Translations under genes and position numbers: made by a program
NCBI GenBank assembly: GCA_025765615.1
Contig: JAIVFJ010000116.1
Location: 1 to 64,000, forward strand
Source: Zopfochytrium polystomum
Lineage: Eukaryota; Chytridiomycota; Chytridiomycetes; Chytridiales; Chytridiaceae
Reading direction: 5' to 3'
Length of the DNA stretch: 64,000 nt
Notes under the pieces: model-generated
Databases searched by the model: none
Told to the model about the DNA's origin: nothing
What the model saw: only the letters and a program-made list of their open reading frames with translations
Part shown: positions 22,971-34,228 of the stretch, one piece after another
Numbering within the stretch: position 1 is the first letter of the stretch
Layout: every line of letters begins with the position of its first letter

Positions 22971-23189
22971 GCCATCTGCGGGGAGGACTCGGGCGCGAAG
23001 ACGAAGGAATGCAATCATATGTCTGTTTGTCTCTCCGTCTGTCTCTCTGTCTGTCAACCCAAATTTGGCAGTGCAGATTTCCGAACTGCACTTCATTGTT
23101 TTTTGCTTTTTTGTGCGATTGGGCTGATTCGGTTCGTTCTGATTGATTGGGCGATTGATTGATTGATTAATTGCAGCCCCCCGTCAGCA
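22578..23189. promoter_or_regulatory. Divergent intergenic region with (GA)n and GTCT tracts
   Basis: Lies between the divergent starts at 22577 (minus) and 23190 (plus). A perfect (GA)n tract runs from about 22913 to 22964, and imperfect GTCT repeats lie at about 23021-23056. A pyrimidine-poor TTAATTGCAG just before 23176 could be the 3' end of a 5'-UTR intron. No TATA box stands out. Confidence 0.45.
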
Positions 23190-23218
23190 ATGTCGCTTGT
23201 GGGAGCCCCTTCCGCTGA

Positions 23219-23251
<33 letters not shown>

Positions 23252-26200
23252 GGTGAATCCCTCGATGGCGGGCACCGCAGCAGCAGCGGGAGCAGCCAAA
23301 GCGACTGCTGGAGAGGCTAATTCACCCTCGCCCGCCCAGCTTCTGCAGATACTGCAGCAGCAGTCGCGTCCAGTGCTGGTAGCGTCTGGTCGCAGGCACT
23401 CTTCCAATGCCCACCACCATCATGCCTCCTCGAGCAACCCCACCGGCAGTGGCAACACCCCCGCAACCTCTCACTCTTTCATGTCGTCCCTCTTCTCTGC
23501 TGCCGCTGGCACGCCATCGCGAACTTCTCCAGCTGCCCCGCCCACCCCAACTACTTCCGTATCTCCCGATGATATTGGACCACCTGTCCCGGCCAATCCT
23601 CCCATAAGACGATCCCAGTCGTTTGATCGAGCCGCCATCAGTGGGCAACAGCGCTCCCAGGCATACGGGAACCGGCGCCAAAAAAACTCCAACGGATATC
23701 AGCGGAGACTTTATCAAAACCACCTCATTCAACTTCAGCAGCAGCAGCAGCAGCAACAGCAGCAACAGCAGCTGCATCAGACGCATTTCCAAGACCATCA
23801 GCAGCCGCACCAGGACGAAGATTCCGAAAGGGCTGTGTCTGTCTCAAAGTCTCCTTCGCCGACCGACTCTCTACCACCCGCCCTGGCGGCCCTCGCACTT
23901 CCCTCTCCACCAACTCTTCATATTCCCGAGGAAGGGTTACCACTTCGAAGGTCTCGCTCGTTTGATCGCTCAACTGTTGGGAATGTGGTGGTCACCGACT
24001 ACCGCCTCGTCCGTAATTCAAACAACGGCAATGGACAGAGTCAAATGGGAGGGATTCCCATGGCGAATAACAGGTCGCAGCGCACACGCAGGCGAGGTGG
24101 CCAACAGCAACGACAGCATCAACAGCAGCAACAGCAAATCCAGCAGCAGCAACAGCAGCTCCAGTATCAGCAATCCGTCATCATGCAGCAGCAGCAATTC
24201 ATCATCCAACAGCAAGCACAAGGCACCAACTATTGGTACCAAACTGCACCACCAGTTGGATCTTCGTTCCCCACGCCTTCACAGCCGTTTCCAGTGGCGC
24301 AAGCTACAACTCCCGGCCAACCGACTCAACCAACTGCGCCGGCTGCGATTTACTATTATCCTGTCATGGACGGGAACGGCAACGTGATAGGTACATACCC
24401 GCAACCAGTCCCATCGGTTGTACCGGTCGATAGCTCGTCCCAACACATGGTACCTCAAGCAGTAACCCCATGGACCCCATCATCTGAGCCTGCTGGGACG
24501 GACTATGTGACGGCTTACTATCCGAATCCCGCGCAGCTTCCTTATTCCGCGCAGTCCCAACAACCGCCCGTACCTGGCCAGCAGTGGTACTACCCACCGC
24601 CAGTGCTGGCTCAAGTCCAGAACACTGTAAACGCCGATGGCACTGCGACCGTATCTGGATCGGCATCCGTCGGGGAGGCAACGGGTACAATAACTGGAGC
24701 GTCGGCGGTGGCAGATGGGCGAACGCAGGAACACGTACCTCCTGGCGCACTTGCTTCCCCACTTCCCCACAGCTTGCTTCAGCCGCAACTGTACGGTCCG
24801 ACCGGACACTCGATCCAGCCTGTGCAGGGCTATCCATACGGCATTCCAGTTGCGTACCCAGCAGTCCCGCCCCCTGGGCACCCTCAACACCCACACGCCA
24901 TGTACGGGGCCGTGCCAAGTGGTGCCTCTCAATGGCATGGTCAACCTAGCGGGGTTGCAGCCACCGCAGCCGAATACGCCTACGTACCGCATGGTCCGCC
25001 CATGCGTCGGTCCCGGTCCTACGACAGGAGTGATGTAGTTGTTATACACGACGAGACGCTGCTGACCAAGCTTGGCGGACGGCTGAGACGGGCCGCAGGC
25101 CTTGGCGGTGGGTCGGGCGGGAGGAGCAGACGTAATACTCAAGAATGGAGCGAGGGAGCTGCCACTGGAACTGGATTTGATGGTGGGAACGAGGGCTACG
25201 GCGGTGGAGGGCCTCGACCGCGGCAGAATTCCCGCAACCAGCCACCGCGTCCCTCCAGAAACAATAGCACGACCCAGCAGGATAACGTCAGTCCAGGAGA
25301 TTCCAGCGGTGCTCCAATGAATTCAAAGGCGAATAGCAATGGAAATAATCGACGCGGGAGGTCTTTTTCGCAGTTTCGTGTGCAGCGCCCGAACAGCGCA
25401 GGTGGCGGTGGCATTGAACAATCATTCGACGGCCCGATTTCCGTTACCGCCAGTCCAGACGCCAACCTTGGCAGCATGAGCGTTAGCAATTACAACACCG
25501 GCAGCAATGGCGGCAGCACTCAAAACGCTTTCCAGCGGGGCCTTGGAATGGTTCAAAGGAACGGGTCGAATCGGCAGCGACGGTAACAGCAGCTGGACCA
25601 ACAGCAACGAAAGCGCCCAAAGCAGCCAAAGCAACCGCGGTGGTGGGGGCGGAGGAGGAGGCGCTCGGACTGGCCGCTCGCAGGTTCTGTCGTCGATGCA
25701 GAGTGTAAACGCGTGGCGAGAGCAGCAGCGCCTGTTAGCTGCAGCCGAGAGCAGTTCCGTTGGGAACGGCGCGGGCGGCGACCTGGCATTAGCACCTCCA
25801 TCGGTCTCGCCATCGCTAACGTCGTCGACCTTGTCTTCTGGCGCGTCTCCGCTGCCACCCCTCCCTTCCGCTGCCGCCGTCTCCACCTCCACTTCGACCT
25901 CTGGGTACGAATCGACGGCTTCGTCGCCGTCCTCACTGCCGCCGAACAGCGCCGGCGGAGCACCGTCTACTGCAGCAGGGGCGGATAACCCCGGCAGTTC
26001 TTTGACGCCGCCGACGGCGACGGCGACGACGACAGCGACGACGACGACGACGACGTCCGCCTCAGCAACGTTCGCTGCAGAGGAGCCCCGCGCTCCCCAG
26101 GCCGACGACTTTGATGAACCTTGTGAGGCGCCAGAGATCAAGACGCGGGAATCTCCGACGGTGCGGCGCCACAGCTACGCGGCAGACGGCGCCTCTTCTG

Positions 26201-26343
26201 CGTCCTCGTCGTCGTCGTCCTTGACGTCGACGGGCGCAACGGGCGCCTTTGGAGCGGCCGCCGCCGCGTGGCAAGGGTTCCGGAAAGGAGCCAGGGCGGG
26301 ACAGTTGCGGATGAGCGTGGACACCGTCGGGATGCCGCGCTGA
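23190..26343 (+). CDS. Gln/Ser-rich protein with three RRSxSFDR boxes (paralog 2)
   Basis: The start codon is ATG 23190. The first frame stays open to a TAA at 25586, and a second, overlapping frame runs on to 26343. A 49-nt intron, 25583-25631 (GTAACA...AAAG), removes the stop and joins them in frame, giving 1,034 aa. This junction is my proposal; a one-base error would also explain it. The protein has poly-Gln (about residues 181-195 and 310-335), Pro/Tyr/Gln-rich prion-like sequence, and a Gly-rich stretch. It carries three boxes: IRRSQSFDRA (about 139), LRRSRSFDRSTVGNVVVTD (about 252) and RRSRSYDRSDVVVIHDETLL followed by a KLGGRLRRAAG helix (about 605). A further VRRHSYAAD lies near the C-terminus. 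The boxes match those at 7138 and 30118. Prion-like composition suggests an RNA-granule or phase-separating role, but that is inference. Confidence 0.72.
25583..25631 (+). other. Proposed 49-nt intron in paralog 2
   Basis: GT at 25583 and AG at 25630-25631. Its removal eliminates the TAA at 25584-25586 and fuses two long open frames. Its length fits other introns in the window (46-67 nt in the 32-47 kb block). The site GTAACA resembles the GTAACC 5' site of SPAG17 exon 1. Confidence 0.45.
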
Positions 26344-26739
26344 CTACTTGGTGCGTGGATTAGCCTTTGGATGAGGTGAAAGAGAAGGTGGCAACAAATT
26401 ATCTAGAGTGGCTTAGGGCAATCGGACGGACGGACGGACGGACGAGTGAGCCAGGGACTCTCCCGCTCGGGCTGGGTTAGAAATGATACATGATGGACGT
26501 TGCTGGGGGTGGTGCTGAGGCGGGTAAGGGACCGGGTTCGGTGAATGGTAGGATTGCAAGGAGACTTTACCTCATTGTTTGATTTTGCTCGATGGGGAAG
26601 GGGAACATTTGATGGGCATTGGAATTTTTCCCTCACCATTCGCTGTCCTTTCATACTTTTTTTTTCTTCCTCTCTGCTTTTGACTTGATCATTCGACTCT
26701 TGTTCGTGCGGATGTGTTGGAACCCTTTGTGGTGTCTCA

Positions 26740-26818
<79 letters not shown>

Positions 26819-27602
26819 CCGTCTCACTTTCTCACTGTTTCTCTGCCTCAACCTTTTCCTCTCTCTATTCCTGTCTCTCTCTCTCCTCTTTACTTGGTGT
26901 TTCATTCAGTGTCTCTCGTCTATAAGTGCCAGTGGAGTGCAAGTTACGGAAAGAATGAAGAAAACAAAAAAACAAGAAAAAAAGAGAAAGAAAAACTAAC
27001 CTCGTGGCCATGATGTGTTTGCTGCTCATTATTTATTCCGAAGGTTCTTGGAGTCTCTAAAACCAGACTGACAGAGGCGAGGCTTCTTTCCCGCAAACAG
27101 TCGTCAGAAAAAAAAATGGCAGGGCGTTGTCTTTGCAAAAAGCACCCGCTTCTCTCGTCCCCCCCGGCTTTCAACCAAAACACGCCGTTACCCCCCACTC
27201 ACTCCCATTCCTTCTTCCACGGTTTTTGCTCCCGCCCCCCCCCCCCCCCCGACTCCACGCCTCAGCTTTCTTTGACTTTCCCCCTCCACCTGTTCCGGAC
27301 CGCCTGCGCAGCCAGGCAGAGGGCGGCCTTCCCAAGGAGGGAGGAAGGGTTTCGACTCCTCAGGCAGCTTTGGAATTCGGGGGTAGGTGTCCGTTGAGGG
27401 AGGGGACTCGTCTCGTCGTCTCGAGAGGGACCTTGTCTCTCCACCAGTCAGTTAATATAGCAGTTGTAAAGTAGTAGTACTTGGTGCAGTGGTAGAATGA
27501 ATGACCGAATGATTCAGAGTGAGTCACGGAACGAGAGCAACGCAAACGATCGGCAGCCGCGTTCTTTGTGTGGTGACAAGCAACAAGTCTCGCTCTCTCT
27601 CG

Positions 27603-27644
<42 letters not shown>

Positions 27645-28011
27645 GTCTCTCTCTCTTTCTTTCTCGCTCTCAATCTAAAGTGAGTATTAATGCCTCTCTC
27701 TTTCTGTTTTCGGGCCCTTCGAATCCGGCCTTCCCTCCCTTGCATGTAAGGACAGCCTTCCCTGATCTTCCCTGGATCTGTGTCGTCAAGAAAGTTCTTT
27801 GCTGGATCAACCCATAAACAAACCAACAAACAAACAAACAAACAAACAAACAAACAAACTAACTAACAAGCCAAAGGGCTTTCTTTCATTTTCCGTGCGG
27901 CGATAAGATGCCCAAAAACGAAGGTTTTGAATGCCGATTGAACCACTTCGAGAAAGGTTGAACCTGCAGGCGACACAACTTTTTTTTTTTTTTTTTTTTC
28001 CGTCTGCCTGC

Positions 28012-28043
<32 letters not shown>

Positions 28044-28752
28044 GACGTTCCCGACTTTCCCGACTGGCAACCAACCAGCCACCACCCAGCCACTTTGGCG
28101 CAAAGCGAAAGAAGAAGCGCATGGCGAAAACACCGCGCAATTTCGAAGCTTCCCCACACGACTGTTCTCTGCTTTGCATCTATCTGTCTGTCTGTCTGTC
28201 TCCGTCAATCATCGCATCGGCAGCATGATCATCCAGAGGTGCAGAGAGAGAGAGAGAGAGAGAGAAGGAGATAGTCAGACAGATAGGCCACAGCAGGCAT
28301 ACCCACACGCGCACACGCACACACACGCACACGAGGATGCGCAATCCTTGCGTCGCTGCCTTTGTCTTTGTCTGCGGAGGAGAAGGGGGAGACAGAGGAG
28401 GCGACAGAAGAAAAGAGAGAGAGCGAGAGAGAGAGAGCGAGAGGGAGAGAGCGACAGAGAGAGAGAGAAACACTCGCGCTCGCTTGCGGCTTGCCCTTCT
28501 GTCCCCTTTTTATTGCCGCCCCCAGTACTTTAATTGCCGCCATTACTTCACGACGTTTGCACTGACTGACTGCTTCCTCCCCGGCTTCGAGTAAAGAACG
28601 AGCCTGTCGTTCTCACCTCCTCCTCCTCCTCCTCCTCCCCCCCGCCTCCCGCCTCCCGCCTAACCTCTACAACCATACTCACTGAACGTGTGTGCCTGCC
28701 CTCCCAGCATCCGCAGTGGTAGAAGCAGTAGCAGCAGCAGCAGCAGAAGCCT
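26344..28752. repeat. Gene-free microsatellite-dense region
   Basis: No gene is supported over 2.4 kb. It holds (TC)n at about 26741-26815, a second interrupted (TC)n at about 27592-27665, (AAAC)n at about 27822-27860, (GTCT)n at about 28012-28043 and 28184-28203, and (GA)n at about 28242-28266 and 28411-28470. A GGAC/GGAT tetranucleotide tract is at about 26422-26443. The 3' part should carry the promoter of the gene at 28753. Confidence 0.7.
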
Positions 28753-30552
28753 ATGACGCTCAAGACCCCAGCGACGTCGCCAACGCGACGCTCCTTGACG
28801 GCGTGCCCGCCTGTTCTCGACGTCTCGGAGGAACCGCGCCGACGCCGAGGCAGCAACAACAACATCGTCTCCACGCCCGTCTCCCCCACCCGCTCGGCGT
28901 CGCTCAATCAAACAACAAAGTTTGTCCGGCGCCGAACCTCGCAGCGCGGGCGCTGCCCCAGCCCTGACAACATTTTCGACCAGCACCGCGTCCGTCGCTC
29001 CCCGCCAGCCGCGCCGCAAAAGGCCGCCTCCGGCAACGGCTCAGACGCCGACTCGGACGACTACGACTCGGATGAGGCGGGCGGTGGGCAGCTCTACTCC
29101 CTCCGACGGCACTTGGATGACGACAACGTCGAGGAGGCAAGCCTCCGAAGCTCAAACATTCGTGCTTCGGTGCTCTGGTCCTCCGACTCTTTCTCCTCCT
29201 CGTCTCCGTCGTACAGCTTGCCCTCTGCAAGCTCCACTACCACACCCCGCGGCCGCAGGCGCAGCGCCGTGAAACTCCTTTCGCAAATTCTGCCTGGCAG
29301 CCGCGCCAAAAGTCGCTCAAAATCACGATCAAAGTCGCGCTCCCGAGCGGATCACCACAACGAACAAGATACCGCCGCCGCCGCCGAAACACGGACAAGG
29401 GTGCGATCACCGCAGCAACGCCAGCCAACGCCTCCGCTGTCCCCAACGAGCCCAACAGGAAATTCTGCCGCGGCGGCGGCGGCGGGCCGGCCTGCCAAGG
29501 TTCGCTCTCCGGCCTCCGCATCGTCAGCGCAGGTGCCGTCGCCGCCACCGTCTCCGCCGTCGACGGCGTCGTCGACTACCCTCACGCTCGTGTCAACGGC
29601 AACACCAGCCACGGCAGGAGCGTCCTCTCAAGCGACCGACTCAACGCTCCCATCTGCGGGCGCCTTCGCCCCAAGCGCAAGCCCAAGCACGGGCACGCCC
29701 CGCCGGGGCATCCTGAAGCGGCGCAGCACTACCATTTCCGCGGACATTTCCGCCGTCGCCGCTGAGGGCCAACCGGTCGGCTTTGCCGCCGCCGCCGAAT
29801 ACCTTTCAGACACGGCCCTACGGTCCCTCCGAAGCAATCCCGGTCACCACCGCCGAACCTCGTCCGGCGCGTCGGCCGCGTCCGTCGCGACCGTGCCGCC
29901 GCCGGCTCACCCGGCGGCACTGCACGCCCGCCCGCACACGCACGACAACCGGCCTTCATTTCAACCTCCATCGCGGCCGGAACTGGCGTGGGCAATGTCC
30001 CAACCGCCGACGGCGACCCCATCGTCTTCTTCCGAAGCCCGGAAGAACGCACCCGTCGGGCCGCGGTCGGACAGCCTCCATCCGCGCGACGGCAATCACG
30101 CATACACAAAGGCGCTGCCGCGGCGCTCGCAGTCTCTCGACCGCGCAGACATCGCCATCTCGGACGCGCGGCTGCGGCAGTCCATGAGCCGCCGGTTCCG
30201 GACCAGCGGCACCCACCAGCAACAGCAGCAGCACGACCAGCAGCCGCCCCAGCAGCAGCGGCAGGCGCCTCGGCCTCCGCAACAACCCCCGCGCGTCTCT
30301 CCGCCGCCGATGGTGCTCGTGCCGCCGTCGGCGCTCCACCACCGCGTCCCGAGTTTGCAGCGGCGGCACGCGCTGCCGCCCATGCCGCCCACGAGCCGCG
30401 TCGGCACCAAGCCCGTGGCGCCGCTGGAGCCGGCAGAACCACCCGCGGTGGTGGTGGTGCGGCAAAACGGTCACGCGGCGCTGGCGGCCGACGGCAGGTT
30501 CGGCCGGCAGCACGGCCTGCAGCGCTCGCTGTCTGGCAGCACGCGATGGTGA
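28753..30552 (+). CDS. Ser/Arg/Pro-rich protein with RRSQSLDRADI box (paralog 3)
   Basis: Single-exon gene of 599 aa from ATG 28753. The N-terminal third is basic and Ser-rich, with an SR-like run (RSKSRSKSRSRSR type, about residues 190-198) and an acidic patch (SDADSDDYDSDE). The middle is Ala/Ser/Pro low complexity. At about residue 456 is RRSQSLDRADIAISDARLRQ, followed by a helix ending RRFRTSG, at nearly the same residue position as in paralog 1. The C-terminal region is poly-Gln/Pro. Several RRxS/T sites (GILKRRSTT, HHRRTSSG) look like basophilic kinase targets. Function is unknown; the shared motif is the only anchor. Confidence 0.74.
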   Translation: MTLKTPATSPTRRSLTACPPVLDVSEEPRRRRGSNNNIVSTPVSPTRSASLNQTTKFVRRRTSQRGRCPSPDNIFDQHRVRRSPPAAPQKAASGNGSDADSDDYDSDEAGGGQLYSLRRHLDDDNVEEASLRSSNIRASVLWSSDSFSSSSPSYSLPSASSTTTPRGRRRSAVKLLSQILPGSRAKSRSKSRSKSRSRADHHNEQDTAAAAETRTRVRSPQQRQPTPPLSPTSPTGNSAAAAAAGRPAKVRSPASASSAQVPSPPPSPPSTASSTTLTLVSTATPATAGASSQATDSTLPSAGAFAPSASPSTGTPRRGILKRRSTTISADISAVAAEGQPVGFAAAAEYLSDTALRSLRSNPGHHRRTSSGASAASVATVPPPAHPAALHARPHTHDNRPSFQPPSRPELAWAMSQPPTATPSSSSEARKNAPVGPRSDSLHPRDGNHAYTKALPRRSQSLDRADIAISDARLRQSMSRRFRTSGTHQQQQQHDQQPPQQQRQAPRPPQQPPRVSPPPMVLVPPSALHHRVPSLQRRHALPPMPPTSRVGTKPVAPLEPAEPPAVVVVRQNGHAALAADGRFGRQHGLQRSLSGSTRW

Positions 30553-32065
30553 CCGAGCGGCCCTTCTGTTTTGTGTCCTTTTTCCTTTTTATTTTACGCG
30601 CGCGCGTTTTCCGGTTCGCCCTCCATCCATTTCTCTTATTCTCCTTCCTCCTCCTTCCTCCTTCCTCTTCTTGATCATTTTTTGGGCCAACCCGTGACCG
30701 GCCTTGGTGTCAGCCGGTTTTCTTTTCCCTGACGTAGCCTCAACATCCTACGCTTCCACATTCCTTCTTCCTTCTTTTTCTTGATGACATATCCGGGTAC
30801 CCCTTTCCATCCGAGGTTTTGCCGTTATTCACATACGAGTTGCACTATTGTGGAAATATCTACATAAGCCCCCCTCCCACCCATCCCTCCACAGTTCAGA
30901 CTTTCTGTTGTTCTTCTCTTTCCAAGCAAACACTTCTTTGGAGCGAGGTTGTTACTAGGGGAGCCTGTTTCATTACGCCCTTGTTCTGTCGACCTTCATT
31001 TCCTTTTCGTTTTTTTTATTCTTTCCCTTGGGGGGCCACGCGCGCAAGCGCGCGCGGACTAATTTTGGCCAGGGAAGCGTGAGATTGGCGTTGTACCTCG
31101 ACGCCTTCCTCGATTTCGTTTGGACGTCTCATTTGGGGGATCACTGCCTTGTGACGCACATTCGGCGTCACTACCGGGCGTACCCGCCGTGGGAGTTTTC
31201 TGGAAAAGAGCTGGTCGTTGGGATTAGGGGGCTCTCGCTCAGCAAGCAGCATGTCTGCGTTTGCCCGGCCACGATCCCCCTCTCTCTTCACTCCGACCTG
31301 CTCCTTCTCCTCCTCCTCCTCCTCCCACGGCCGCCGCCCTTTGTTTCTTATTGGACGTTGTTTCTTCCCTCAGGTCCTCTTAGGGTTTTTGTTTTCTTTG
31401 CTGTTTTTCGAGGAGTTTTTCTCACTTGCTTGCTTGTCGTGCTTGTGTGCTTTGCACATTGCGGTTGGTATTCTTCGCAACTAGGAATAACGCATTCGAT
31501 GCTTTTTTTTTTTTAACGTACTTTCCCCCATCTCTGTTTCTTCGTTCGATCTATTGTATGTGTAGCAGGTATGTATTACTCGGTCACTTTCGCAAGAGGT
31601 GGGCAACTTGTCGAATTGTTATCCGCGATGCCCCAAGCGTAGAACGGAACGAATCCGATTACCTCAGGACGGCAGACTAAGTGCGCCGAGTCCCGTGGAG
31701 GACCCGAGTACTAAATCGGGCTCCAATGGCTCCATCAAATCCACTTGTAAGTAACCCATTGGCTCTCTTCTGGTAGATTTTCCTAGTGTTGGGTGACTCG
31801 GTTGTCGTCCGCACCTTGGTCAAGGCGCTTTTCGATCGACCCGTCAAGCAGGGGTTTGGTGCTAGCGGTGATCCCTCCTATAAATAAATAGTCCTCCTTC
31901 GTCGCTCCGTCCTCTCCGGTTCCCCCTCGCCCTCCCGTACAGTTCAAGCACGCTTTGAGGCAGGGGTCGCCAATCACGCACCGTGAAATAAATAGTAGGA
32001 GAAAATAACGAAAAAAAAAGAAAATAAAAAAGGTCAGATTTGAAACTCCGACAATCGAAGACCAG
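30553..32065. other. Intergenic region without a supported gene
   Basis: About 1.5 kb of T/C-rich sequence downstream of paralog 3 and upstream of the coiled-coil gene. Open stretches at 31028-31516 and 31218-31484 are simple-sequence or antisense-looking and have no ordered domain. A palindromic CGCGCAAGCGCGCGCG-like stretch is near 31040-31060. I see no tRNA or other RNA gene. Confidence 0.4.
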
Positions 32066-34157
32066 ATGACCCGCTCCTCCCCTCGAGGTCCTCGCAAGTC
32101 CGCGCCGTCACCGTCGCTTGCCAAGCGAGGCGGCGGCGGCAGCAACAGCAGCGCGGACGTGCCGGATCGTGAAGCTGCCCCGGTGGTCCACGTCGAGGTA
32201 TATATGAACCGGGCTGCATTCACCCAACGTTTTCTTCGTCCTCCACGCTGCAAGCCTCGTCCACCACTTCTTCCCGCCCTGCCGACCGGGCAACTGCTTA
32301 AACCTCAAACTCCCTCGCAACCTTCTTCTTTCAACAGCCCGAAAGCCCCACACTGACTCGACCGTCGCGGATAGCTAACGCCACGCCCAGCTCGCCGGCG
32401 GCCGCACCAACCCCGCCACGCGCGTCACCCGCTGCCGTTGCCGTCGCCGTTGCCGCCGCCGCGTCCCCCGCGTCCAGCAGCGCCAGCACGCCCCAGCGCC
32501 GGCGGTCGTCGCCGACACCCGTGCCAACGGCACCACCTTCGTCGTCGTCCTCGTCGTCGCTAACATCGACGGTCGCCGCCGCCGCAACCGCCGCCGCTGC
32601 GAGCCCGCCCGGCTCGCCGACGACACCAACCCCGGCCTACCGCTCGCTGCCGCCTGTCACAGGTGACGAGGGCAGCAGCAGCGGCGGCGGTGGGCCGCTG
32701 CGAGTGGATCTTCTGCGGCCTCCGCAGCAGCAGCAGCAGCAGCCGTCGCGCCACGGTGCCTCCGCCCCCCCTGGCACCGCTGCCACGGTCGCGGTCGCCG
32801 GCGCGCCGACGACCGCGCCCGCCGCGGAAAATGACTGCGCCGTGTTTGGCGTCGGGGAGCAGCAGACCGCTGCGGCGGCGGCGGTGAAGCAGCAGCTGGC
32901 CCGAGGCGGCAGCGGAAGGATTGCCGCCGCTGCTGCTGCGGGCGGCGGAGACGGTGGTGGTGGTGGTGGTGGTGGTGGTGGTGGTGGTGGTGGCGGTGGC
33001 GCTACTGCTGCTGGGGCAGCGCCGCCACCAACAACTCCGCCACCGCCACCACCCCCGTGTCGGACGATTGGCCGGAGCGCCGGGGCGGCGCAAGCGGTCG
33101 CCGCGCGGGACCGCCGGATGCTGTCGCCGCCCGCATCGCCCAGGCGGGGCCAGTGGAAGGAGGCCGCGAGGTTGGCGTTGGCCAAGGAGGTGAGCGCGGG
33201 CGGGCGGGCTTGCACACGGTCCCGGCTTTCGTTGTTGAGGGCTGACCGTCGGGTGCTGTTTTTTTTTCATGTTGTTTCCCTCATGTTGGCCCACAGAGAC
33301 AAGTTTGCAGCTACGTGGAGCTGGAGCGAGATACCGCGCTGGACGCGCTAAAGGAAATGATGGTACGTGCCAAACTTTAAACACGGTGACCCAGTAAGAG
33401 TTGGCAACCCATGACGCGTTTTGGTTCGCAGGAGGAAATGGCTGCTTTGGTTGCTTCGGAGCAACGCGAAAGGGCTCAGCTTGAAGAAAAGCTCTCCGAG
33501 TGCAGACAGGCACTTCAAGATCACCAAGCGTCCGAGTTTGCTGCAACTAGCTTTGCCAACTCTCTAGTTGACGAGGTAGAAAGGCTGCGAGCAGAGCACA
33601 AGAGTACGTCAACTCTTGTCATTTTTTCCCCCTCGCTCACCCATAATAATGGTGGCTTTTTGTACTTACATCGACACCAAACGTCAGTGCTCACGAGCAT
33701 GGTCTGCAAAAACAGTGTTGCCGATGCTGGGGTGAACACGGACGGGGCGGGAGAGCAAGGTGCAGCAGATCGACCTGATAGTCAGCTGCGGATTGCCGCA
33801 CTGGAACAAGAACTGGAGGAAGCGAGGGAGTCTATGGAGCATTTGAACGTGCGGTGCAGCATGCTCAAAGGCCAAGTTGGGGCTTCCGAGGCGGCCAGAA
33901 TCGCCCTTCAAGGCGTCATTGATCGACTCGAATCAGACCTGATTGCAGAGCGTGCAAACTCCAGCGAGCTCCAGCGCAAACTGGAAACGGAGGAAACCTT
34001 CAGCTCCGTTCTGAAGGACGACTTGGACCAGCTCACACTGCAGCGCGACAGGCTTCAGTCTGTTGTTGCGACCTTGGAAATGAGGGAAGGAATCCTCATT
34101 GCCGAAAACAGCGGGCTCAAGCACCAACTTGAAATCGCCAACTTTTCAGCCAAATAA
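32066..34157 (+). CDS. Coiled-coil protein with Ala/Ser/Gly-rich N-terminus, five exons
   Basis: Exons 32066-32197, 32338-33189, 33297-33362, 33432-33603 and 33688-34157 join in frame to 563 aa; all junctions are GT-AG. The first about 300 residues are simple sequence, including a run of about 17 Gly encoded by (GGT)n near 32950. From about residue 320 to the end it is a continuous predicted coiled coil: VELERDTALDALKEMM, EQRERAQLEEKLSECRQALQ, LRIAALEQELEEARESMEHL and LQRKLETEETFSSVLKDDLD. A VNTD tetrapeptide sits in the linker. No named family is recognised. It is convergent with SPAG17, with only 71 bp between the stop codons. A cytoskeletal or basal-body role would fit the neighbourhood but is unproven. 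Confidence 0.82.
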
Positions 34158-34228
34158 TACACTTGTTTCGCGTTTTTGTTATTGCCATTTGCTCGTTGAA
34201 CACTCGAGTATGTCACACATTTGTTGAA

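Noticed and set aside
28012..28043. CRISPR-like or clustered direct repeats (GTCT)n
   Set aside because: Simple tetranucleotide microsatellite without spacers, in a eukaryotic nuclear sequence.
31028..31516. 162-codon plus-strand open frame
   Set aside because: Hydrophobic and simple-sequence C-terminal half (translated T/C-rich DNA), no domain, no splice partners.
32560..33546. 328-codon minus-strand open frame over the coiled-coil gene
   Set aside because: Antisense shadow of exon 2, an Ala/Gly/Ser simple-sequence exon. The plus-strand five-exon model is fully consistent.
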